From the NCBI GenBank assembly GCA_048498995.1, contig JBEHWX010000015.1:21228-85227 (forward strand): a stretch of 64,000 nt of DNA, read 5' to 3'. This document shows, in pieces, positions 56,955 through 64,000 of this stretch (the first letter of the stretch is position 1; each line of letters opens with the position of its first letter). The notes beneath the pieces were generated by a model. It had not been told where the DNA came from. It made no database searches and worked only from the letters and a program-made list of their open reading frames with translations. Both the position numbers and the translations under genes were made by a program. This DNA comes from JBEHWX01 sp048498995. GTDB lineage: Bacteria > Bacteroidota > Ignavibacteria > OLB7.

Positions 56955-58328
56955 ATGTACCGCAAGCTTAGCCTGATGCTCCTGGCCATTGCCTTGAGCG
57001 CAGGGACGATCCGTGCCCAGGAGCAGGAACCGCCGGCCGACCAGGGCGGCAATGAGGCCGCCGCTCCGGCGGGAGGAGAGCTGGAGGAAACCGTCAGTGG
57101 CCTGAACGACCGCGTCGGCGTCCTCGAGGGTGAGGTCGACAAGTTGAAGTCGCTCAAGATCTCCGGCTATGTGCAGTCGGAGTGGCAGCACTACGACCAG
57201 ACCACCGATGTGGGGAAGCGCGCCCTCTATTCGGACGCGACCAAGAACCTCTTCACGATCCGCCGCGGACGCATCAAGTTCCAGTACAAGTTCGGCGATC
57301 TGATGAGCATGACGATCCAGCCGGACTTCACCGAGCGGGGCGTGGCGATGAAGGACGCGTTCCTGACCTGGAACATCCTCCGCAACGACGAGCTGACCTT
57401 CGATTTCGGTCTGTTCAACCGGCCGAACTACGAGGTGGAGACCTCCTCGAGCGTCCGCGAGTCTCCGGAGCGCGCCCAGGTGGTCCGCGCCTTCTACCCG
57501 GATGAGCGCGATGTCGGCATCATGTTCAGCGCCCGCCGCGAGCTGTTCGAGAACTTCGATCCGAAGATCCAGCTCGGACTGTTCAACGGCCCCGGCGTGG
57601 TGAAGGAGACCGACGCGTACAAGGACTTCATCGGGCGCCTGGTGCTGCCGCTGCCCCTCGGCAACGATCTGCCGATCCACATCGACCTCGGCGGCTCGAT
57701 CTACTACGGCGGCGTCCCGCAGCTCGGCGATTCGATCGTCAAGGCGGTCGGCGGCAAGATGGTCACCGTGGCCAACGACGCCACCGGCGGCATGCGCGGC
57801 ATGGGGAACAAGAAGAACTTCAACGTCGAGACGCAGATCTATCTGGACCTGCTTCCGTTCGGCGGAACGATGCTCAAGGGGGAGTTCCTGACCGGCACCC
57901 GTCCGACCGCGGCGGTGGCCGCCACGGCCCCGACCGTCGGCACCACCAAGGACAGCACCGGCAAGGATGTCGTCAAGATCACGCCGGGCGCGGCGGCCAA
58001 GCCGCTCACTCTGCGCAACCAGTCCGGCTTCTACGCCTACTTCGTGCAGAACGTCGATACCTGGCTCCAGCTGGTGGTCAAGTACGACATGTTCGACCGG
58101 AACACGGATCTCTCCGGCTCCGACGCCAAGTCCTTCGACGACGCGGCCTCCAGCGTCCTCGGGTTCGGCGTCAACCTCTTCTACGAGAACCTGCGCATCA
58201 CCCTCTTCTACGAGCATCCGACCTTCGCCGCCGGCGAGAACGTGCTCCGCGACAAAACCGGTACCGTCCTGGACGACACGGACGTGAAGGACGACAAGGG
58301 GACGATCCGCTTCCAGTTCAAGTTCTGA
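56955..58328 (+). CDS. Phosphate-selective-type porin (OprO/OprP-like)
   Basis: 457 residues. Signal peptide MYRKLSLMLLAIALSAGTIRAQ, an acidic linker, a short trimerising coiled coil (LEETVSGLNDRVGVLEGEVDKLKSL), then a beta barrel: SGYVQSEWQHYDQ, FTIRRGRIKFQYKFGDLMSMTIQPDF and ELTFDFGLFNRPNYEVETSSS. It ends FQFKF, with the C-terminal aromatic used by BAM. The layout matches the phosphate-selective porin O/P family. Position directly before pstS (43 bp) supports phosphate uptake. A specificity-loop lysine pattern cannot be confirmed by eye. Confidence 0.88.
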   Translation: MYRKLSLMLLAIALSAGTIRAQEQEPPADQGGNEAAAPAGGELEETVSGLNDRVGVLEGEVDKLKSLKISGYVQSEWQHYDQTTDVGKRALYSDATKNLFTIRRGRIKFQYKFGDLMSMTIQPDFTERGVAMKDAFLTWNILRNDELTFDFGLFNRPNYEVETSSSVRESPERAQVVRAFYPDERDVGIMFSARRELFENFDPKIQLGLFNGPGVVKETDAYKDFIGRLVLPLPLGNDLPIHIDLGGSIYYGGVPQLGDSIVKAVGGKMVTVANDATGGMRGMGNKKNFNVETQIYLDLLPFGGTMLKGEFLTGTRPTAAVAATAPTVGTTKDSTGKDVVKITPGAAAKPLTLRNQSGFYAYFVQNVDTWLQLVVKYDMFDRNTDLSGSDAKSFDDAASSVLGFGVNLFYENLRITLFYEHPTFAAGENVLRDKTGTVLDDTDVKDDKGTIRFQFKF

Positions 58329-58371
58329 GTCAGCCAACAACAGCAACTTCATCTCAACAGATACAGAGACC

Positions 58372-59205
58372 ATGTTCAAGAAGCTCATTCTGGCCTGCAT
58401 CGCGGTGGTGACGGCCGCGACGATCTACGGCTTCATGCCGCTCGACGTGATCACCGCCAAGGGATCCGACACGATGGTGATTCTTGCCCAGCGCTGGGCC
58501 GAGACCTTCCAGGCCTCCCACCCCGGCGTCTCGATCCGCGTCACCGGCGGCGGATCCGGCACCGGCATCTCGGCGCTGATCAACGGCACCACCGACATCT
58601 GCAACGCCTCCCGCCCGATGACCGCCTCGGAGAAGGATAAGGTGAAGCAGCGCTTCGGCACCCCGGGCGTGGAGGTGCGCGTTGCCAAGGACGGCATCAC
58701 GATCTACACCAATCCCTCCAACTCGGTCAAGAAGCTCTCGGTCGGTCAGCTCAAGGGGATCTTCACCGGACGGATCACCAACTGGAGCCAGGTCGGCGGC
58801 AAGAACGCCCCGATCATCCTCTACGGTCGCGAGAACAGCTCCGGCACCTATGCCTTCTTCAAGGAGCACGTGCTGGCCAACGAGGACTTCGCCTCCTCGA
58901 CCCAGACGCTTCCGGGCACCGCCGCGGTGGTCAACGCCGTGATCAAGGACCCGAACGGCATCGGCTACGGCGGCTTCGGCTACGCCAAGGGTATCCACGT
59001 GGTGGAGGTGAGCGCCACCGACGGCGGCCAGGGCTACACCCCGTCGGACGCCACGATCCGCAGCGGCACCTACCCGATCAGCCGTTTCCTCTATATCTAT
59101 CTCCGCAACCGTCCCACCGGGACGCTCAAGGAGTATATCGACTGGATCCTCTCCGACGAGGGGCAGCAGGTCGTCAAGAAGGTCGGATTCTTCACCGTGA
59201 AGTGA
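58372..59205 (+). CDS. pstS: Phosphate ABC transporter substrate-binding protein PstS
   Basis: 277 residues, periplasmic phosphate receptor. Signal or anchor sequence MFKKLILACIAVVTAATIYG. Binding motifs: AKGSDTM, TGGGSGTGISALINGTTDICNASRPM, LKGIFTGRITNWSQVGG, GRENSSGTYAFFKE and PNGIGYGGFGYA. Short relative to gammaproteobacterial PstS, but normal for this subfamily. A hairpin follows before pstC, which would make pstS mRNA more abundant than the permease genes. Confidence 0.95.
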   Translation: MFKKLILACIAVVTAATIYGFMPLDVITAKGSDTMVILAQRWAETFQASHPGVSIRVTGGGSGTGISALINGTTDICNASRPMTASEKDKVKQRFGTPGVEVRVAKDGITIYTNPSNSVKKLSVGQLKGIFTGRITNWSQVGGKNAPIILYGRENSSGTYAFFKEHVLANEDFASSTQTLPGTAAVVNAVIKDPNGIGYGGFGYAKGIHVVEVSATDGGQGYTPSDATIRSGTYPISRFLYIYLRNRPTGTLKEYIDWILSDEGQQVVKKVGFFTVK

Positions 59206-59223
59206 TCGTCCGATTGACGTATC

Positions 59224-59260
59224 GGGGGACGATCCTCTCCGCGACGGAGAGGCGTCCCCC
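59224..59260 (+). terminator. Intra-operon hairpin between pstS and pstC
   Basis: Continuous stem: GGGGGACG / CGTCCCCC outside and CCTCTCCG / CGGAGAGG inside, then CTTTC. Likely a partial terminator or 3' stabiliser for pstS. Confidence 0.65.
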
Positions 59261-59513
59261 CTTTCATATCGAGCGCGTGCATACTCCCGGACAAGCAACT
59301 ATCTTGTGGACTTCCGTCCATCGGACGTCCCGATCCGGGGCGCCGCGTCCCCCGGTTCCAGGCCGCGAGAGTGTCATTTTTTGATAACGATCGCTGCCGG
59401 ACCGGTCTGCTACAGTAATATCGCGGTCGCTTTCGGTCAGCCCGGCCCATGCACGGCATCCGCCGCCAAGGGGGCCGCGGCCGACCGATCGGATATCACC
59501 GGTACGAGCCTAC
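59261..59513. other. Spacer before pstC
   Basis: About 250 bp with a T-rich stretch (TTTTTTGATAACG near 59377). A separate pstC promoter is possible; no consensus assigned. Confidence 0.35.
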
Positions 59514-61013
59514 ATGCCTATGTCGGATACAGACAGCAGCGCCAACTCCCAGCCGGAGCTCCCGGCCAAGCCGGGAGCCTCGCCCGAGGGTGCGGCGACC
59601 ACGAGCCCTTCCCAGCGAACCGATCTGAGACTCGCGCTCACCAAGAAGCAGCGGCACATCGGCGAGCGGATCATCGAGCTCGGCATCTTCACCGTGGCGA
59701 CCCTCTCGATCGTCTTCATCTTCCTCATCTTCTTCTTCGTCTTCCGCGAGGCGGCGCCGATCTTCTTCGGCGGCCACGCCAAGGATACCGTGGCGGTCTC
59801 GACCCCGGCCTCCTCCAGCGGCTCGACCGCGACGGGCGGCTCGGCTGCCAGCGGCTCGACGGCGACGAACGGTACCGGCGGCTCCGACATGGAAGTCTAC
59901 AACCCGGAGACCGGCTCGATCGGCGACTCGAGCGCCAAGGGCGCGGTCGCCTCGGCCGACTCCGGCGGCAAGGGGTCCGGTAGCTCCGCCAGCGGCTCCG
60001 ACCAGATGGAAGTCTACAACCCCGAGACCGGTTCGATCGGCGACTCGACGGCCAAGGCCGGCGGCTCCGCCTCGACCGACTCCGGCACGGGGAACGGCTC
60101 CGAGATGGAAGTCTACAACCCGGAGACCGGCTCGGTCCCCTCCGCCTCGACAAGCACGGGCGTGATCCCGGACAGCGTGGCGCGGGCCACGGCCGAGGCC
60201 GCCGCCCGCCGCATCGTCGGCAATGACTACCCGATCCTGACGCACGACTCTCCGATCAAGCTCGGCTATCTGTTCTACGACAACTGGCAGCCGAACTCGG
60301 AGCATCCGCGCTACGGCATCTACCCGATCATCATCGGCACGCTGAAGACCACGATCGTGGCGCTGCTGGTGGCCACGCCGCTGGCGATCCTGGCGGCGCT
60401 CTACACGGCGTTCTTCGCGCCGGGCTGGCTGCGCGAGACGCTCAAGCCGGCGCTGGAGATCCTGGCCGGATTCCCGTCGGTGGTGCTCGGCTTCTTCTGC
60501 CTGATGACCGTGGCCACGCTGGTGCAGACGGTGTTCCAGGTCGACTACCGGATCAACGCCGTGGTCGGCGGCATCGGCCTGGCCCTGGCGGTGATTCCGA
60601 TCATCTACACGATCGCCGACGACGCGCTGCGCGCGATTCCCGGATCGCTCCGGGAGGCGGCCCTGGCCATCGGCGCCACCGAGTGGCAGGCGGCCTATCA
60701 GGTGATCCTTCCGGCGGCCACCCCCGGCATCTTCGCGGCCATCCTCCTCGGCCTCGGGCGCGCCTTCGGCGAGACGATGATCGCCCTGATGGCCACCGGC
60801 AACGCCGGCACCGTCGGCTGGAGCTTCTTCGTCCCGGTCCGCACCTTCGCGGCGACGATCGGCGCGGAGATGGGCGAGGTGGTCTTCGGCTCCCCGCACT
60901 ATCAGTTGCTCTTCCTGCTCGGCATCATCCTGTTCCTCTTCTCCTTCGGGATCAACTTCGTGACGGAGTTCTACGTCAAGCAGCGTCTCATCAAGCGTTT
61001 CCGGGGGAGCTAA
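59514..61013 (+). CDS. pstC: Phosphate ABC transporter permease PstC with repetitive insertion
   Basis: 499 residues, much longer than the usual ~300-330. A first membrane span (IIELGIFTVATLSIVFIFLIFFFVF) is followed by a ~140-residue Ser/Gly/Thr-rich periplasmic insertion with three copies of MEVYNPETGS(I/V). Then comes PILTHDSPIKLGYLFYDNWQP and the normal permease core: LKTTIVALLVATPLAILAALY, ILAGFPSVVLGFFCL and the EAA-type loop SLREAALAIGATEWQAAYQVILPAATPGI. Start chosen at MPMSDTDSSANSQ. It abuts pstA with no gap. Confidence 0.93.
   Translation: MPMSDTDSSANSQPELPAKPGASPEGAATTSPSQRTDLRLALTKKQRHIGERIIELGIFTVATLSIVFIFLIFFFVFREAAPIFFGGHAKDTVAVSTPASSSGSTATGGSAASGSTATNGTGGSDMEVYNPETGSIGDSSAKGAVASADSGGKGSGSSASGSDQMEVYNPETGSIGDSTAKAGGSASTDSGTGNGSEMEVYNPETGSVPSASTSTGVIPDSVARATAEAAARRIVGNDYPILTHDSPIKLGYLFYDNWQPNSEHPRYGIYPIIIGTLKTTIVALLVATPLAILAALYTAFFAPGWLRETLKPALEILAGFPSVVLGFFCLMTVATLVQTVFQVDYRINAVVGGIGLALAVIPIIYTIADDALRAIPGSLREAALAIGATEWQAAYQVILPAATPGIFAAILLGLGRAFGETMIALMATGNAGTVGWSFFVPVRTFAATIGAEMGEVVFGSPHYQLLFLLGIILFLFSFGINFVTEFYVKQRLIKRFRGS
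59889..60140 (+). repeat. Three in-frame repeats within pstC
   Basis: Units starting at 59889, 60006 and 60105, each beginning ATGGAAGTCTACAACCC and encoding MEVYNPETGS. Spacing 117 and 99 bp, so the linkers vary in length while the core is almost identical at DNA level. Suggests expansion by slippage or unequal recombination. Confidence 0.85.
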
Positions 61014-62126
61014 ATGAAAGACCATCGCGAGTCGATCGGCGGCTTCTTCGCCATGCGCCTTCCCATGATCTCCGCCTTCCTGATCCTGGCGACGATCGTG
61101 GTGATCATCCTGAACTTCACGATCACCGGACTGCCGAACATCACCTGGGAGTTCCTGACGGCCGCTCCCCGGAACATGAACACCGAAGGGGGAATTTTTC
61201 CGGCTATCTACGGCACCCTCTTCCTGGTGATCATCATGACGGCCGCCGCGGTGCCGGTCGGGACCGTCACGGCGATCTACCTGACCGAGTACGCGCGCCA
61301 GGGATCGTGGTACGCCAAGACCATCCGCTTCGCGGTCAACACGCTGGCCGGCGTCCCCTCGATCGTCTTCGGCCTGTTCGGTCTCGGGTTCTTCATCCAG
61401 ACCATCGGCGGCCAGATCGATCAGATGAAATGGAACTCGAAGCTCTCGGTGCTCGAGCAGCGCCTGGAGCAGCCGAGCTCGCCGCTGGCCGGCACGCGCC
61501 AGGCCACGATCCAGGAGGTGCAGGGCTTTCTGGAGAAGGACGAGTACGAGTGGAACGATCAGGTGGTGAAGCTCAACACCTATCCCGGCGGCACCACGGC
61601 CATGGTGAGCGAGGCGAAGCTGGTGGAGTTCCTCCGCCCCGCCCCGGACCTGGTGTGGGGAAAGCCGGGAATCCTCTGGGCGGCCCTCACCCTCTCGCTG
61701 CTGACGCTCCCGGTGGTGATCGTCTCGGTGGAGGAGGCGCTCCGCTCGGTGCCGGCCGATCTGCGCGAGGCGAGCCTCGCGCTGGGAGCCACCAAGTGGG
61801 AGACGATCTGGAAGGTGGTGCTTCCGAACTCGATCACCGGTATCCTCACCGGCTCGATCCTGGCGATCAGCCGCGGCGCCGGCGAGGTGGCCCCGATCCT
61901 CTTCACCGGCGCGGTCTACTCCCTGCAGGAGCTGCCGACCAGCCTGAGCGATCAGTTCATGCACCTCGGCTACCATCTCTACATCCTGGCCACCCAGTCG
62001 CCGGATGTCGACGCCACGCGCCCGCTGCAGTACGCGACCACGCTGGTGCTACTGGCGCTGACGCTCGCGCTGAACCTGGCGGCGATCTCGCTGCGCGCCC
62101 GCCTGCGCAAGAGACGATTCGCCTAG
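61014..62126 (+). CDS. pstA: Phosphate ABC transporter permease PstA with extra loop
   Basis: 370 residues against about 280-300 normally. The core is typical: LPNITWEFLTAAPRNMNTEGGIFPAIYGTL, VGTVTAIYLTEYA and LAGVPSIVFGLFGLGFF. Between two spans is an ~85-residue extra segment (IDQMKWNSKLSVLEQRLEQ to PAPDLVWGKPG), hydrophilic and probably periplasmic. The ABC-contact loop LREASLALGATKWETIWKVVLPNSI is intact. Starts immediately after the pstC stop (TAAATG). Confidence 0.94.
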   Translation: MKDHRESIGGFFAMRLPMISAFLILATIVVIILNFTITGLPNITWEFLTAAPRNMNTEGGIFPAIYGTLFLVIIMTAAAVPVGTVTAIYLTEYARQGSWYAKTIRFAVNTLAGVPSIVFGLFGLGFFIQTIGGQIDQMKWNSKLSVLEQRLEQPSSPLAGTRQATIQEVQGFLEKDEYEWNDQVVKLNTYPGGTTAMVSEAKLVEFLRPAPDLVWGKPGILWAALTLSLLTLPVVIVSVEEALRSVPADLREASLALGATKWETIWKVVLPNSITGILTGSILAISRGAGEVAPILFTGAVYSLQELPTSLSDQFMHLGYHLYILATQSPDVDATRPLQYATTLVLLALTLALNLAAISLRARLRKRRFA

Positions 62127-62154
62127 AACACGGTTCGCCTAGAACACGATTCGC
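62117..62154 (+). repeat. Short tandem repeat across the pstA stop codon
   Basis: (A/G)TTCGCCTAGAACACG occurs twice in tandem, then ATTCGC starts a third time. The first copy contains the pstA stop TAG. Probably replication slippage. Confidence 0.7.
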
Positions 62155-62195
62155 GTGACGATACTTTTTCCCAGCCCGTTCGTTTGAAGCTCGAT

Positions 62196-62963
62196 ATGAA
62201 GAAAGAAGAACACGTTAAGATCAGCTCCGAGAAGCTCTCGTTGTACTACGGCCCCAAGCAGGCGCTCAAGGAGATCTCGATGCCGATGTACGCCAACAAG
62301 GTGACCGCCTTCATCGGTCCCTCCGGCTGCGGCAAGAGCACCTTCATCCGCTCGATCAACCGGATGAACGACCTGATCAACGGCGTCAGGATCGAGGGGA
62401 GCATCTTCGTCGACGGGATCGACATCTACGGCCCGGACGTCCATGTGGTGAACCTCCGGAAGAAGGTCGGCATGGTCTTCCAGAAGTCGAACCCCTTCCC
62501 GAAGTCGATCTACGACAACATCGCCTACGGCCCGAAGATCAACGGCGTTCGCTCGAAGGCGGAGCTGGACAACATCGTGGAGAAGAGTCTGCGCGGGGCG
62601 GCGCTCTGGAACGAGGTGAAGGATTCGCTGAAAGGCTCGGCCATGGCCCTCTCCGGCGGGCAGCAGCAGCGCCTGTGCATCGCGCGCGCCATCGCGGTCA
62701 ACCCGGAGATCCTCCTGATGGACGAGCCCTCCTCGGCGCTCGACCCGATCTCGACGGCGAAGATCGAGGAGCTGATCTGCGATCTGAAGAACGACTACAC
62801 GATCGTCATCGTCACGCACAACATGCAGCAGGCCGCGCGCGTCAGCGACTATACGGCCTTCTTCTATCTCGGAGAACTGATCGAGTTCGACCTGACGCGG
62901 AGGATCTTCACGAACCCCGAGAAGCGCCAGACCGAAGACTACATCACCGGACGGTTCGGCTGA
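62196..62963 (+). CDS. pstB: Phosphate ABC transporter ATPase PstB
   Basis: 255 residues from ATG 62196; an in-frame TTG four codons earlier is less likely. It powers phosphate import. Walker A IGPSGCGKST, the PstB-specific SINRMNDLI after it, VGMVFQKSNPFPKSIYDNIAYG (Q-loop), signature LSGGQQQRLCIARA, Walker B ILLMDEPSSALD and the switch His in VTHNMQQAARVSD. Fourth Pst gene of the locus. Confidence 0.97.
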   Translation: MKKEEHVKISSEKLSLYYGPKQALKEISMPMYANKVTAFIGPSGCGKSTFIRSINRMNDLINGVRIEGSIFVDGIDIYGPDVHVVNLRKKVGMVFQKSNPFPKSIYDNIAYGPKINGVRSKAELDNIVEKSLRGAALWNEVKDSLKGSAMALSGGQQQRLCIARAIAVNPEILLMDEPSSALDPISTAKIEELICDLKNDYTIVIVTHNMQQAARVSDYTAFFYLGELIEFDLTRRIFTNPEKRQTEDYITGRFG

Positions 62964-63167
62964 CGGCCGAAGACGCCCCACGAAGGCTCCCACGCCCATC
63001 CCCGGAGACCGGCCGCCGCTCCCCTTTCGCCGGGGCGGTCCCGTGATCGGAACCGGCGATGGAAGCCGGGAGCGGAACGAAGCGATGAACCAGGCCTCTT
63101 CACCACGGCCGCGCCTGAACCAGCGACCGCGCTCACGTAACCTTCAACCGCAGAGAGAGCACGAGCT

Positions 63168-63896
63168 ATGACGCCGATTTTCGAACATGAGATGGACAAG
63201 CTCCGGACGCGCATCATCAAGATGGGAAGTCTGGTCGATGAGCAGGTGGAGTACGCCTTCCGCGCCCTGAACGAGTGGAACGTCGCGATGGCCAACCTCG
63301 TGATGGAGCGGGACTCCAAGGTGGACAAGCTCGATCTGAAGATCGAGAAGCAGTGCCAGCGGATCTTCGCCCTGCAGCAGCCGGTGGCGCGCGACCTCCG
63401 CCTGATCATGGCCGCGCTGCAGATCAACAGCAACCTGGAGCGGATGGGAGATCTGGCCTTCAACGTCGCCCGCTCGGTCGATGCGCTCTCCTCCCAGCGC
63501 CAGGCGATCCAGCAGCTCGACCTGTCGCAGATGACCGACGCGGTCCACACCATGGTCCGCCACACGATCGACTCCTTCGTCAACAACGACCCGGAGCTGG
63601 CCCTCTCGATCATGAAGAGCGATATTCGGGTCGATCAGTACGAGGCCCGGATCGGCCGGCAGATCGTGGACATGATGAAGCGCGATCCCGATTTCATCGA
63701 GGCCGGCGCGCAGCTGATCATCCAGCTTCGGAACATGGAGCGCCTGGCCGACCACGCCACGAACATCGCCGAGGACGTGATCTTCTTCACCGAGGCGAAG
63801 ATCGTCAGGAACCGCTTCGATCAGGAGGCCTTCGCCGAGCTCCAGCGGGAGATCAGCTCCGACCTCGGCGAGGACGACGATCGGGACAACGACTGA
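63168..63896 (+). CDS. phoU: Phosphate-transport regulator PhoU
   Basis: 242 residues, all helical, two PhoU three-helix repeats. Metal-binding-type motifs occur once per half: the N-terminal half has VMERDSKVDKLDLKIEKQC, and the C-terminal half MKSDIRVDQYEARIGRQI and LIIQLRNMERLADHATNIAEDV. It links PstSCAB to the PhoR/PhoB two-component system and keeps uptake in check; phoR and phoB are not in the window. The 204 bp after pstB hold nothing clear. Confidence 0.95.
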   Translation: MTPIFEHEMDKLRTRIIKMGSLVDEQVEYAFRALNEWNVAMANLVMERDSKVDKLDLKIEKQCQRIFALQQPVARDLRLIMAALQINSNLERMGDLAFNVARSVDALSSQRQAIQQLDLSQMTDAVHTMVRHTIDSFVNNDPELALSIMKSDIRVDQYEARIGRQIVDMMKRDPDFIEAGAQLIIQLRNMERLADHATNIAEDVIFFTEAKIVRNRFDQEAFAELQREISSDLGEDDDRDND

Positions 63897-63950
63897 CCAA
63901 CGCCCCGCGCGCTCGAACTTCCGATGAACGCGCCGGCACGAACGTGAAGC

Positions 63951-63999
63951 GGGGGGGGGGGGGGGGGGGGGGGGCTGTCGCTGGTTTTTTTTTTTTTTT
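63951..63999. repeat. Homopolymer tail (24 G, then 15 T)
   Basis: GAAGC is followed by 24 G, then CTGTCGCTGG, then 15 T and a final C. Such paired homopolymers are not seen elsewhere in the window and probably mark a contig or read end. Confidence 0.8.
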
Positions 64000-64000
64000 C

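Noticed and set aside
59496..61976. 826-codon minus-strand frame over pstC and pstA
   Set aside because: Shadow of the permease genes; composition dominated by Arg, Glu, Asp and Gly.

Overview
The window is about 64 kb of GC-rich bacterial chromosome. Several secreted proteins end in a type IX secretion (T9SS) type A sorting domain. Together with secreted DUF4402 and YCF48/BNR-like proteins, split nuo genes and the style of SecA, this points to the Bacteroidota/Chlorobiota side of the FCB group, possibly a Kapabacteria- or Ignavibacteria-like lineage. The taxonomy is inferred. I saw no rRNA, tRNA, CRISPR array, transposase or phage gene.

Layout. 1-2.5 kb: secA (minus strand, cut by the window edge). 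3.2-6.7 kb: a Cys-rich secreted gene broken by an in-frame stop, then a T9SS beta-propeller protein. 7.5-17.5 kb: two DUF4402 paralogues, with similar upstream and downstream non-coding sequence, bracket a ten-gene plus-strand metabolic cluster. The cluster encodes two radical SAM enzymes, two muconolactone-isomerase-like proteins, a SnoaL-like protein, a DNA-alkylation-repair-like HEAT protein, a VOC protein, an SDR, a NIPSNAP-like protein and an N-terminally short adenylate-forming enzyme. It looks like an undescribed small-molecule pathway and is the most interesting part of the window.

18-35 kb: a hypothetical secreted protein, an MdlA-like ABC exporter half, the hrcA-grpE-dnaJ heat-shock operon, nuoL-nuoM-[Na+/H+ antiporter-like]-nuoN, a class II glutamine amidotransferase, DinB-lipB and lpd. 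35-42 kb: an island of T9SS cargo genes containing a nearly identical 1.3-kb direct repeat, a chimeric YCF48 pseudogene and an intact paralogue of the broken gene at 3.2 kb.

42-46 kb: an ergothioneine operon (egtB-egtD-egtA). 46-48 kb: a three-gene ECF sigma / small membrane protein / Spy-like sensor module with a candidate autoregulatory promoter. 48-53.6 kb: TetR regulator, metallophosphatase, TrmH-type methyltransferase, TlpA-like lipoprotein, and an anti-sigma/ECF sigma pair. 53.8-56.4 kb: alpha-glucan phosphorylase. 57-63.9 kb: a phosphate-uptake locus (phosphate-selective-type porin, pstS, pstC, pstA, pstB, phoU) whose two permeases carry unusual insertions. The window ends in a 24-G run and a 15-T run that look like a contig-end artefact.
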